Assembly: GCF_030814995.1 (NCBI RefSeq)
Contig: NZ_JAUSVX010000001.1
Span: forward strand, 1-64,000
Length of the DNA: 64,000 nucleotides
DNA from: Labrys wisconsinensis
GTDB lineage: Bacteria; Pseudomonadota; Alphaproteobacteria; Rhizobiales; Labraceae
Direction: 5' to 3'
Shown: piece by piece, positions 8,698 through 17,135 of the stretch
Layout of the letters: every line of letters begins with the position of its first letter
Numbering within the stretch: position 1 is the first letter of the stretch
Notes under the pieces: model-generated
What the model saw: the letters and a program-made list of their open reading frames with translations, nothing else
Told to the model about the DNA's origin: nothing
The model's database searches: none
Translations under genes and position numbers: made by a program

Positions 8698-9807
8698 ATG
8701 ATGTCCGAAGGCGTCGATCGGGGCCTATGGGCGAACGACGATCAAGCAGAAACAGCTCGTGTTGCCTGGACTGCCCTGCCGGAGCCACTGGACGAGGCGT
8801 CCGACATCGATCGCGCAGCCCGTTCGATGGCTCGCACTGTCATGTTACGCGTTCGCAATCGGCATGCTTCAGATCCCCCAGCACCTACTGTGGTTCTGAT
8901 CACGCCTGCATGGAGGCGCATTGGCAAGGCACTCGGCTGGAGTTACGTACCAAATGTAGATGACGGTTCACATCCATTGTCTGGAGCGGTGTTCCTGTGT
9001 CCAGCGAATCTGAGGGCTTCGCATAAGGCCCCCTTGCCTGCGACCGACCTCGGTGCGATCTTCGACTGGATCGAGGGCCAAGACGGCCTCGGATTGATGC
9101 CGGCGCTCGTATTGAATCCATCTGCAACTATTCCTGAACTGCGTCTTTACGAGACCGGTCTAGCGCATCCCGAGAACGTGAGTTCCTACCCTCTCTTTCT
9201 TGCCGATTTAGACCTCCCTACGCTGGATGGTGTCCTGGCTCGGTTTTACGACGGCGTAGTCTGCGCGCCGGGTGGTGGACGGAAGTGCGCCAAACTTTGG
9301 GAGGATGCGGACACTTTCAAAGCTGTGGTCCGGCCGGAAAAGGCGATCCAGAATGAACTCTTCCGCTTCTTGCATGCCAGCCTTCCACACCTGCGGCCGG
9401 TTGAGGAGGAGGACACACCACTCGGCCGGCTCGATATTCGCCTATCCGGTCCGGCGAGTACGGACGAGACGATCGTGGTCAACCATGCCGTGATCGAGCT
9501 GAAGGTGCTCGGTGAGGGGAACAGAACTCCGCCATTTACTGACACGCAAGCGATCAAGGATCATGTAGAAAGTGGGGTTCGGCAAGCGGCGTCTTACCGT
9601 CGTCCGCCTAGTGCATCCCGCATCGCTTTGCTTGGCTGTTACGACATGCGTCCTCACGCGAGCCAACGAGGCGAGAGTTGTCTCGACCACATTCGGCCTC
9701 TCGCTGCCAGCGAGTCCGTCGCGGTCAGGCGTTGGCCCTTGTTCCCGAATGTCGCGGCCCTGAGGGCACACCTCCTACCCGGCCCATCGATTGATGAAGG
9801 ATCTTAG
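8698..9807 (+). CDS. PD-(D/E)XK nuclease-domain effector of the three-gene operon
   Basis: The 369-residue protein has an uncharacterised N-terminal half and a C-terminal half with the PD-(D/E)XK core in the right order. Glu220 lies in IQNELFRFL, Asp246 in GRLDIRL, Glu267-x-Lys269 in AVIELKVL, and a QAxxY helix (Gln296, Tyr300) follows. This pattern is typical of Mg-dependent DNA nucleases of the restriction/resolvase type. I selected the ATG at 8698, directly after the preceding stop; the frame could start at 8659 inside the upstream gene. As the last gene of the operon it is the likely effector that cuts DNA when the ATPase is triggered. Confidence 0.7.
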   Translation: MMSEGVDRGLWANDDQAETARVAWTALPEPLDEASDIDRAARSMARTVMLRVRNRHASDPPAPTVVLITPAWRRIGKALGWSYVPNVDDGSHPLSGAVFLCPANLRASHKAPLPATDLGAIFDWIEGQDGLGLMPALVLNPSATIPELRLYETGLAHPENVSSYPLFLADLDLPTLDGVLARFYDGVVCAPGGGRKCAKLWEDADTFKAVVRPEKAIQNELFRFLHASLPHLRPVEEEDTPLGRLDIRLSGPASTDETIVVNHAVIELKVLGEGNRTPPFTDTQAIKDHVESGVRQAASYRRPPSASRIALLGCYDMRPHASQRGESCLDHIRPLAASESVAVRRWPLFPNVAALRAHLLPGPSIDEGS

Positions 9808-11129
9808 GTCAACACGAGCAAAGTTTCAGGAAGGATGGCGGCACCACCCTGTTGAGCCGACGCCCGCATTGAACGCGAGGCCTCAGTATCGAGGACCTCA
9901 AAGCCAAGATTTTTAGCTAATTCGACGAGAATCTCAGCGACTGGGATCGGCACTCCTGCATATTGACTGTCACCAACAATCATGTAAATTCGCCCCCCTG
10001 GGTTGAGTTTACTTTGCAAATTCGAAAGAATCTCTGTCAAATCAGCAAAGTACCCCCCCACCATCGCGGGAATATCGCGGTGCCATAGCTCGGAGCGCCT
10101 CCCTTCAAGTCTTTCAAGCACGTTCGTTAGCAGCGTTGATACAGTCGGAGCGGCCGGATATAGGCGCCGAAGCTGGACGTGAGATGTCAGCGTTGCATGG
10201 CGGAGGTTCACATTGTCGATTGACTCTTGGAGATAGCCGAGCATCCAGAGTTCAAGATTATATACATCGGTGTAGTCGAACGAATTCGGGTACGGTGGAG
10301 AAAACACCACTAAGTCAACCGGCTCAATGTCGCGCACAAGACGCCGCGCGTCGCCACGCCGAAGATCGTAGCACTTGCTGGCGCGATTCCTATGCAAGGC
10401 GATGTCGTGTACAGCGTGCGTAAGCGACTCGACGAAAGCCGAGAAAACCCGATCCGCTGCAACCGGACGGCTACGCCAACCACCGCGGTATCTTCTTCCC
10501 TTGCCACTGATGCGCACGTTTGAAAGGTCAGAAAGTTGACCTCCAAGTATTATTTTGAATAAACGCCTATTATTTTCATCGTTAACAGAATTAATACTAT
10601 TAAGTAGATTAAATATGTTATCAGCAACAGCTTTATCAAACACCCATTTTCCGTCAACGCCGGGCTCAACGAGAGTTCTTGGTCCACATATCAGTTTTAA
10701 ACTATTATTGTTTGCTTCGGCATTGCGAGCAAGATCGATCACATTGCCAGCATCTTTCGCTAGAGAATCCAGACTATACTCCGACAATTTTGCCTCAATA
10801 AGGTCTGCAAGGTATGGATTCACCTCAATCGTAACAGGATCTACACCGAGAAACTGGCACGCCAGAGCTGTGGTCCCAGATCCGCCGAACGGATCGAAAC
10901 AACGTACGACAGGTCGATCGCACTCGCGAACAGCTCGAGCGATAAGCTCAGGGGCGAAAGCTTCCTTGAAGCGTCGCCATCCTTGGAAGGCGAGCGCATC
11001 GGATCCCGCATTTGTCCCCAACGTTCGAAGACTACGTGATCTTACCCAACTTTCAAATGTAGCTGGCAAATTCTCATCCCCATTTGCGGAGATATTTGCC
11101 AAAACAGAGTTGACACGAAGTTCAAGCAT
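9804..11129 (-). CDS. DNA methyltransferase (N4-cytosine or N6-adenine type)
   Basis: The 441-residue protein carries the AdoMet motif FDPFGGSGTT (78-87) and the catalytic motif SPPY (277-280) inside VVFSPPYPNSFDY. SPPY is common in N4-cytosine enzymes, but adenine specificity is not excluded. The roughly 190 residues between the motifs may hold target recognition. It converges on the nuclease operon and overlaps the nuclease stop region by four bases, so it probably belongs to the same mobile unit. It may mark self DNA, or it may be an orphan enzyme. Its AT-rich codons, especially in the middle, resemble the HEPN gene. No good ribosome binding site precedes the ATG. Confidence 0.8.
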   Translation of the reverse strand: MLELRVNSVLANISANGDENLPATFESWVRSRSLRTLGTNAGSDALAFQGWRRFKEAFAPELIARAVRECDRPVVRCFDPFGGSGTTALACQFLGVDPVTIEVNPYLADLIEAKLSEYSLDSLAKDAGNVIDLARNAEANNNSLKLICGPRTLVEPGVDGKWVFDKAVADNIFNLLNSINSVNDENNRRLFKIILGGQLSDLSNVRISGKGRRYRGGWRSRPVAADRVFSAFVESLTHAVHDIALHRNRASKCYDLRRGDARRLVRDIEPVDLVVFSPPYPNSFDYTDVYNLELWMLGYLQESIDNVNLRHATLTSHVQLRRLYPAAPTVSTLLTNVLERLEGRRSELWHRDIPAMVGGYFADLTEILSNLQSKLNPGGRIYMIVGDSQYAGVPIPVAEILVELAKNLGFEVLDTEASRSMRASAQQGGAAILPETLLVLT

Positions 11130-11224
11130 TCGATTAATAAGAGGTTAAGATTTCAGAATCACTCGACCATGTGTACAGGCACTGGCACGCGTGCGCCAGC
11201 CTGCCACGTGGGGATCGACGGCTC

Positions 11225-11812
11225 CTATCCGTGGGTGCCCCCCGCCAACGCCAGCACCGCCCCCTTCACCCCCCCAGCAATCGCCTCCGCCAGCCCCGCA
11301 TCCACCGCCGACCGCGCCAGCGTCACGCCCCCCGACAGCATCGCCAGGATCGCCCACGCCCTCCCACGCCGCGCCTCCAACGTCCCACCGCCCAGCCCCT
11401 CCGCCACAGCATCCGCCACCCGCACCATCTCCGCCTCGTACGCCGCCTTGGTCTCCTGATCGGCGCGCGCCACCTCGGGGCTGAGGCTCTGCAGGGCGCA
11501 GCTCTCGCCGAGGTCGCAGGTGCGGCGGACGCTCATGTAGAACTCGGCGAAGGCCGCCAGCCAGGCCTCGCCCTGCGTGGCGCGCAGGTGCTTGATGCCC
11601 TCGCGCAGCTCGACGAGGCCGGCGACCGCGGCGGCGCGGAAGGCCTCGGCCTTGGAGGGGAAATGGCCGTAGAAGGCGCCCGAGGTGACGCCGGCCTCCT
11701 TGGCCAGGCCGTCGACGCCGATGCCGCCATAGCCCAGGCGCCGGAAGCCCCGCCCCGCCGCGGAGAGGATTCGGCTGTGCGCTTCCTGCTTGTGGGCCGG
11801 GCCGTATCGCAT
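11225..11812 (-). CDS. TetR/AcrR family transcriptional regulator
   Basis: The 195-residue protein has a standard TetR N-terminus: HSRILSAAGRGFRRLGYGG, then GLAKEAGVTSGAFYGHFPSK (about 36-55) as recognition helix and its follow-on. The C-terminal ligand domain resembles repressors of electrophile- or quinone-responsive genes. It is divergent from a tautomerase/VOC pair, and three copies of ATAACGANCGTTAT-like operators lie between them. That points to autorepression and control of the pair. Confidence 0.9.
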   Translation of the reverse strand: MRYGPAHKQEAHSRILSAAGRGFRRLGYGGIGVDGLAKEAGVTSGAFYGHFPSKAEAFRAAAVAGLVELREGIKHLRATQGEAWLAAFAEFYMSVRRTCDLGESCALQSLSPEVARADQETKAAYEAEMVRVADAVAEGLGGGTLEARRGRAWAILAMLSGGVTLARSAVDAGLAEAIAGGVKGAVLALAGGTHG

Positions 11813-11827
11813 CGCGCTCTCCTTGGC

Positions 11828-11841
11828 ATGACGATCGTTAT
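11828..11841. promoter_or_regulatory. TetR operator-like site 1
   Basis: ATGACGATCGTTAT differs from the perfect palindrome at 11883-11896 only at position 3 (G for A). It lies 16 bases upstream of the TetR start. Confidence 0.6.
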
Positions 11842-11856
11842 CTCAGGCTTGACAAC

Positions 11857-11870
11857 ATAACGACCGTTAT
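11857..11870. promoter_or_regulatory. TetR operator-like site 2
   Basis: ATAACGACCGTTAT is a near-perfect 14-bp inverted repeat in the centre of the divergent promoter region. Confidence 0.7.
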
Positions 11871-11882
11871 TCTACGAATGAC

Positions 11883-11896
11883 ATAACGATCGTTAT
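11883..11896. promoter_or_regulatory. TetR operator-like site 3
   Basis: ATAACGATCGTTAT is a perfect 14-bp palindrome 26 bp from site 2, on the tautomerase side of the divergent region. Confidence 0.75.
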
Positions 11897-11954
11897 ATGG
11901 CGATCGCGCCCGGCGCCGCAACGGCGCTGGGCCACACGTCACAGGGAGACATCC

Positions 11955-12386
11955 ATGCCCCTCACCCTCACGCTGACCGAGGGCGTCCTGCCCGCGGGCC
12001 AGGAGACGCTCGCCTACAGGCGCCTGGCCGAGGCCATGCTGCGCTGGCACGGCCTTGCCGATAACGCGCTGATGGCGGCCAATGTCGTCGGCTCGCTGCA
12101 TGTGCTGGAGCGCGGCCGCAGCTTCGTCGGCCAGGACGAGGCGCCGATCGCCTTCGTCGAGTGGAAGGTGCCGTCCTTCGCCTTTGCGGACCGGGCGGTG
12201 CAGCAGGGCTATTTCGAGGAGGCGACCGGCATCATCCACGACATGTCCGGCGGGCGGCAGCCGCGGGAGCGGATCTTCATCAATGTCGTCCACGCGGTGG
12301 ACGGCGCCTGGAATTTCGGCGGCAGGGCGATGACGAACGCGGAGATAGCCGCCGAGGTCGCCCGGGCCGGCGCGGCAGCGGCGTGA
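11955..12386 (+). CDS. Tautomerase family protein
   Basis: The 143-residue protein begins Met-Pro-Leu-Thr, placing a proline at position 2 that would become the catalytic N-terminal base after Met removal, as in the 4-oxalocrotonate tautomerase/MIF superfamily. The sequence contains the family-like segments AFVEWKVPSFAF and ERIFINVVHAVDGAWNFGG. The substrate is unknown. It follows the TetR operators and ends in GTGA, overlapping the start of the next gene, so the two are coupled. It is probably induced when the TetR repressor binds its ligand. Confidence 0.75.
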   Translation: MPLTLTLTEGVLPAGQETLAYRRLAEAMLRWHGLADNALMAANVVGSLHVLERGRSFVGQDEAPIAFVEWKVPSFAFADRAVQQGYFEEATGIIHDMSGGRQPRERIFINVVHAVDGAWNFGGRAMTNAEIAAEVARAGAAAA

Positions 12387-12898
12387 GCGCGGCGAGGCCG
12401 GCGGTGCGGCTCGCCAACTGCCTGTTCTTCGCCACGGGTTGCGAGGCGGCGCTGGCGTTCTATGCCGGGTGCGGGCTGGGCGTGGTGGCCGAGCTCCGGC
12501 GGCATGGCGAGGACGGCCGGCCGCTCGCGAACGAGGCGATGCGCGGCAAGGTGCTGCATGCGCGGTTCGAGGGGCCGGGGGTGGTGTTCTTCGCCTCCGA
12601 CAATGACGATGCCGAGCCGATGCGGGGCTCGGCGCATCTCCTGATGGTGCGGGAGAGGGAGCGGACGGAGCGGCTGTTCGCGGCGCTGGCGGAGGGCGGG
12701 CGGGTGACGACGCCGCTGGGGGTGCAGCCGTGGAGCGGGTGCTATGGCAAGGTGACGGACCGGTTCGGGGTGCAGTGGATGGTAACTGGGAGGGGTAGGG
12801 CGGGGGGCGGCTGGGCTGAAGGGCGCGACCTCTGGCGTCATGGACGGGCTTGTCCCGTCCATCCACGCGAACGCGACATCAGTCCATATCCGGCATGA
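12383..12898 (+). CDS. VOC/PhnB-like glyoxalase-fold protein with a repeat-encoded tail
   Basis: The first ~135 residues match PhnB/glyoxalase-like VOC proteins: RLANCLFFATGCEAALAFYAG at the start and YGKVTDRFGVQWMV at the end of the fold. The GTG at 12383 overlaps the upstream stop (GTGA), which fixes the start. Homologues end shortly after the DRFGVQWMV strand. Here the frame continues about 35 residues more, through the first unit of the palindromic repeat at 12837-12872, so the C-terminus looks extended by repeat insertion. It may take part in detoxification with the tautomerase; the reaction is not identifiable. Confidence 0.7.
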   Translation: MSAARPAVRLANCLFFATGCEAALAFYAGCGLGVVAELRRHGEDGRPLANEAMRGKVLHARFEGPGVVFFASDNDDAEPMRGSAHLLMVRERERTERLFAALAEGGRVTTPLGVQPWSGCYGKVTDRFGVQWMVTGRGRAGGGWAEGRDLWRHGRACPVHPRERDISPYPA

Positions 12899-12968
12899 CA
12901 TCAGTCGGCGTCCTTCTCGACTCCCGCCGGTGTTCGCGTGGATGGACGGGACAAGCCCGTCCATGACG
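12837..12968. repeat. Inverted pair of palindromic repeat family A (pair 1)
   Basis: Two copies of a ~37-bp palindrome lie in opposite orientation. Unit 1 (12837-12872) runs GTCATGGACGGG...CCACGCGAAC, and unit 2 (12932-12968) is almost its exact reverse complement. Each unit can form a hairpin through GGACGGG/CCCGTCC, and the two can pair with each other across a 59-base spacer. The layout resembles REP/BIME elements. Unit 1 lies inside the VOC reading frame. Confidence 0.85.
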
Positions 12969-13057
12969 GCTGGGGCTGAGGGTGCGGCCTCAATGGGCGG
13001 GTCGCGGGGTCTCCTTTGCGGGACATTGGCTCGCCTCTGCGCCCTTCGCTCTCGGAC

Positions 13058-13898
<841 letters not shown>

Positions 13899-13906
<8 letters not shown>

Positions 13907-14888
13907 GGAACGGCCTCCAGCAGGCGGCGGCATGGCCGGGGCCGACCTCGACCAGCGGCGGCGCCTCGGCGCAGCGGGGAATCGCGCGCGGGCAGCGGTC
14001 GCGGAAGGCGCAGCCGCCGGGGCGCCGGCCGAGCGGCGGCACCGTGCCCGGGATGACCGGCAGCGGCGGCGGGAAGCTGCCGGGCGCGCGGGGCTCGGCC
14101 CGCGGGGTGAGATGCGAGGCCAGCAGGCCCTGGGCATAGGGGTGGGCCGGGTTGCCGAGCACCACCGCCACGTCAGCGGTCTCGACGATGCGGCCGGCAT
14201 ACATCACCGCCACCCGGTCGGCGGTCTCGGCCACCACGCCGAGGTCGTGGGTGATCATGAGGACGGCCGAGCCGCGGTCGCGCAGGCCGGCGAGGAGGTC
14301 GAGCACCTGGGCCTGGACGGTGACGTCGAGCGCCGTGGTCGGCTCGTCGGCGATCAGCACGGCGGGCTCCAGGGCGATGGCGGCGGCGATCATCACCCGC
14401 TGGCGCATGCCGCCGGAGAGCTGGTGCGGGTGGCGGCGCATGACGTCGGCGGGGTCGACGATGCGGACATCGGCCAGCGCCGCCTCGGCCCGGGCCCGGG
14501 CTTCGCGCGCCGACAGGCCGAAATGGCGCACCAGGCCCTCGGTCATCTGCCGCTCGATGGTCAGCACCGGGTTGAGCGAGGTCATCGGCTCCTGGAAGAT
14601 CATGCCGATGCGCCGGCCGCGCAGGTCTTCGAGGCCGCGGGCGTCGAGGGCGAGCGCATCGACGCCTTCGATGCGGATCGTGCCGCGCGTCACCCGGGCC
14701 GGCGGCCGGGGCAACAGCTGCATCAAGGCGAGCGCCGTCATACTCTTGCCGCAGCCGGATTCGCCGACCAGGGCCAGCATCTCGCCGGGATGGAGGTCGA
14801 AGCCGACGCCGGCGACGGCCAGCGCCGGGCCGGTGTCGGTCTCGATCTCGACATCGAGGTCGCGGACGGAGAGGAGTGGCTGGCTCAT
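13899..14888 (-). CDS. Dipeptide/oligopeptide ABC importer ATPase, DppD/OppD type
   Basis: The 329-residue ATPase shows Walker A GESGCGKS (42-49), Q-loop [12 protein letters not shown], signature LSGGMRQR and Walker [12 protein letters not shown]. Its C-terminal extension has CAFRDRCPRAIPRC, the cysteine-rich oligo_HPY-type region that binds a [4Fe-4S] cluster in DppD relatives. It pairs with the DppF-type ATPase. The start follows the permease stop directly (TAGATG), so translation is probably coupled. Confidence 0.93.
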
Positions 14889-15743
14889 CTAGCGCCGGCC
14901 GCGCTGGCGCGGGTCGAGCAGGTCGCGGATGCTGTCGCCGAGCAGGTTGAAGGAGAGGACGGTGAGGCAGATGGCCAGGCCCGGGAACACCAGGATCCAC
15001 GGCGCCTTGGCGATGTAGTTGCGGCCGCTGGCCAGGATCGCGCCCCATTCCGGCGCCGGCGGCTGCACGCCGAGGCCGAGGAAGGACAGGCCGGCGGCCG
15101 AGAGGATGGCGGAGGAGAAGCCGAGCGTGCCCATGACAACAAGGGTCTGCGCAATGTTCGGCAGCACGTGCACCGCGAGGATCCGGCCGGGGCCGACGCC
15201 GCCGAGACGCGCCGCCTCGATATAGGGCTTGTTGCGCTCGACGATGGCCAGGCCATAGGCGACGCGGGCATAGAACGGCACCAGGCTGATGGCGATGGCG
15301 AGCGTGGCATTGCCGAGGCCCGGCCCGAGGAAGGCGACCAGCGCCAGGGCGATCAGCGTGTCGGGGAAGGAATAGAGCACGTCGACGACGCGCAGCACCC
15401 CGGCCTGCACCCAGCGCGCGCCGAAGGCGGCGAGCAGCCCGGCCGTGCCGCCGGTGGTGAGGCCGAGCACGACGGCGACGAGGCCGATGCCGGTGGAGAG
15501 GCGGGCGCCGTGCAGCACGCGGCTGAGGAGGTCGCGGCCGAACTCGTCGGTGCCGAACCAGTGGGCGGCCGAGGGCGGGGCGAGGCGCGGGCCGGCGGCC
15601 ATGCGCGCGGGGTCGAACGGGGCGATGACGGGCGCCAGCAGCGCGGCGGCGACCACCAGGGCCAGCAGCGCCGCGCCGAGCAGCACCGGCCAGCCGGGAC
15701 GCCGGCGCCGCCGCGCGGGGAGGATCGCGGGCGCCTCGCTCAT
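14889..15743 (-). CDS. Peptide-type ABC importer permease, DppC/OppC type
   Basis: This 284-residue inner-membrane protein has one N-terminal helix, then HWFGTDEFGRDLLSRVLHGAR, the hallmark of DppC permeases. The EAARLGG coupling motif and LSFLGLGVQPPAPEWG follow near the end. Five or six membrane segments are evident. The ATG overlaps the preceding permease stop by four bases (ATGA). Confidence 0.93.
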   Translation of the reverse strand: MSEAPAILPARRRRRPGWPVLLGAALLALVVAAALLAPVIAPFDPARMAAGPRLAPPSAAHWFGTDEFGRDLLSRVLHGARLSTGIGLVAVVLGLTTGGTAGLLAAFGARWVQAGVLRVVDVLYSFPDTLIALALVAFLGPGLGNATLAIAISLVPFYARVAYGLAIVERNKPYIEAARLGGVGPGRILAVHVLPNIAQTLVVMGTLGFSSAILSAAGLSFLGLGVQPPAPEWGAILASGRNYIAKAPWILVFPGLAICLTVLSFNLLGDSIRDLLDPRQRGRR

Positions 15744-16663
15744 CGCGCCCTCGTGCGCGGGTCGAGCACGCCGTAGAGGATGTCGAGCGCCATCGAGACG
15801 ACAACGACCGAGACGGCGAAGACGATGATGAAGCCCTGGATCATGGGATAGTCGCGCTGCAGCATCGCCTGCACCGCGAGACGCCCGATGCCGTTCCAAC
15901 TGAAGACGTTCTCGATCACCACCTGCCCGCCCATGAGATAGGCGAAGACCAGGCCGACCACGGTGACGATGCTGATCAGGGCCGGGCGCAGCGCATGCAC
16001 GAGCAGCACCTGGCGCGCCCTGAGGCCCCGGGCCCGGGCCGTGCGGATATAGTCCTCGGCCAGGATGTCGACCAGGGTCGAGCGCGTCATCCGCGCCACC
16101 AGGGCGGAATAGGTGAGGCCGAGGGTCAGGGCCGGCAGGATCAGGTTGAGCCAGCCCGAGCCCGCCACCGGCAGCCAGGCCAGATGCAGCGAGAACACCT
16201 GCAGCAGGATCAGGCCGAGCCAGAAGCTCGGGACGGAGACGCCGAGCACCGCGATCAGCATCACCGCCCGGTCGGTCGCCCGCCCGCGGTTCAGCGCCGC
16301 GACGAAACCGAGCGGCATGCCGATGAGGAGCGCGACGGCGAGGCCCGAGGCCGCGAGCAGGAAGGTGTTGGGCAGGCGGGCGAGCAGCAGCCCGAGCACC
16401 GGCTCGCCGCCACGGATGGTGACGCCGAAATCGCCCTGCAGGGCGTTCAGGAGGTAGAGCCCGACCTGCTGCCACACCGGCAGGTCGAGCCCGAGCCGCG
16501 CCCGCATCGCCGCCATCAGCTCGGGGGTGGCATCGGCCGATTCCGCCATCATCGCCGTGACGGGGTCGCCGGGCACGAGGTGCACGAGCAGGCCCGAGAG
16601 GACGATGATGGCGAGAACGGTGGCAAAGCCGGCCGCTGCGCGCTTTCCGATCAGGAGGAGCAT
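15740..16663 (-). CDS. Peptide-type ABC importer permease, DppB/OppB type
   Basis: The 307-residue inner-membrane protein has an N-terminal helix followed by HLVPGDPVTAMM, then the periplasmic loop with a GLDLPVWQQ segment, and the RTARARGLRARQVLL coupling loop. The C-terminal DPRTRAR is typical of DppB permeases. It is the first gene of the transporter operon. Its substrate-binding partner lies about 470 bases upstream in the same direction, beyond a duplicated repeat. Confidence 0.93.
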   Translation of the reverse strand: MLLLIGKRAAAGFATVLAIIVLSGLLVHLVPGDPVTAMMAESADATPELMAAMRARLGLDLPVWQQVGLYLLNALQGDFGVTIRGGEPVLGLLLARLPNTFLLAASGLAVALLIGMPLGFVAALNRGRATDRAVMLIAVLGVSVPSFWLGLILLQVFSLHLAWLPVAGSGWLNLILPALTLGLTYSALVARMTRSTLVDILAEDYIRTARARGLRARQVLLVHALRPALISIVTVVGLVFAYLMGGQVVIENVFSWNGIGRLAVQAMLQRDYPMIQGFIIVFAVSVVVVSMALDILYGVLDPRTRAR

Positions 16664-16713
16664 GGGGTGTCGGGGTATCCTCGGGAACAGGTGGAACAGG
16701 CTGCAGGCGCGGC

Positions 16714-16875
16714 GCCGGCCGCTCCCTTCCCCCTTGTGGGAAGGGTGAGGGATGGGGGTCCATCAGGACAGGGCGAGCCCTATGTCACCGACCCCCACCC
16801 TTTATCCCTCCCCGCAAGGGGGAGGGAAGGCCGTAGCGTCGGGTTCGATCCGGCAACGGCGGCGTCTCACCCGAC
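16714..16875. repeat. Composite G/C-rich repeat family B, unit 1
   Basis: The unit runs from GCCGGCCGCTCCCTTCCCCC, through a CTTGTGGG palindrome centre and GGGGGTCCATC, then CACCCTTTATCCCTCCCCGC with its complementary AAGGGGGAGGG, to GTCTCACCCGAC. It is repeated nearly verbatim at 16921-17120. Confidence 0.75.
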
Positions 16876-16920
16876 GTTGCCACTCTCTCTGGGCCGAGGC
16901 CTCAAAGCTGCAAGCACGAC

Positions 16921-17120
16921 GCCGGCCCCTCCCCTCCCCCTTGTGGGGAGGGGTAAGGGGTGGGGGTCCATCGGGATAGGGCGCCACACTCGTCACAAAG
17001 CGCCCTTCGCAAACCGAACCACCCCATTCTGCACGACCCCCACCCTTTATCCCTCCCCGCAAGGGGGAGGGAAGGCCGTAGCGTCGAGCTCGATACTGCG
17101 GCGGCTGCGTCTCACCCGAC
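16921..17120. repeat. Composite G/C-rich repeat family B, unit 2
   Basis: This is a near copy of unit 1 with the same two palindromic cores (CTCCCCCTTGTGGGGAGG and CCTCCCCGCAAGGGGGAGG) and the same GGCCGTAGCGTCG and GTCTCACCCGAC tails. The spacing between the cores is about 38 bases longer than in unit 1. Confidence 0.75.
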
Positions 17121-17135
17121 GATGCCCCCTCCCCC

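Larger units (their letters stand above)
16664..17135. other. Gap filled by duplicated repeat family B
   Basis: This 472-base stretch between the binding-protein gene and its permease gene has no gene. Almost all of it is the two-unit G/C-rich repeat described separately. Readthrough from the binding-protein gene may be limited by hairpins formed here. Confidence 0.7.
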
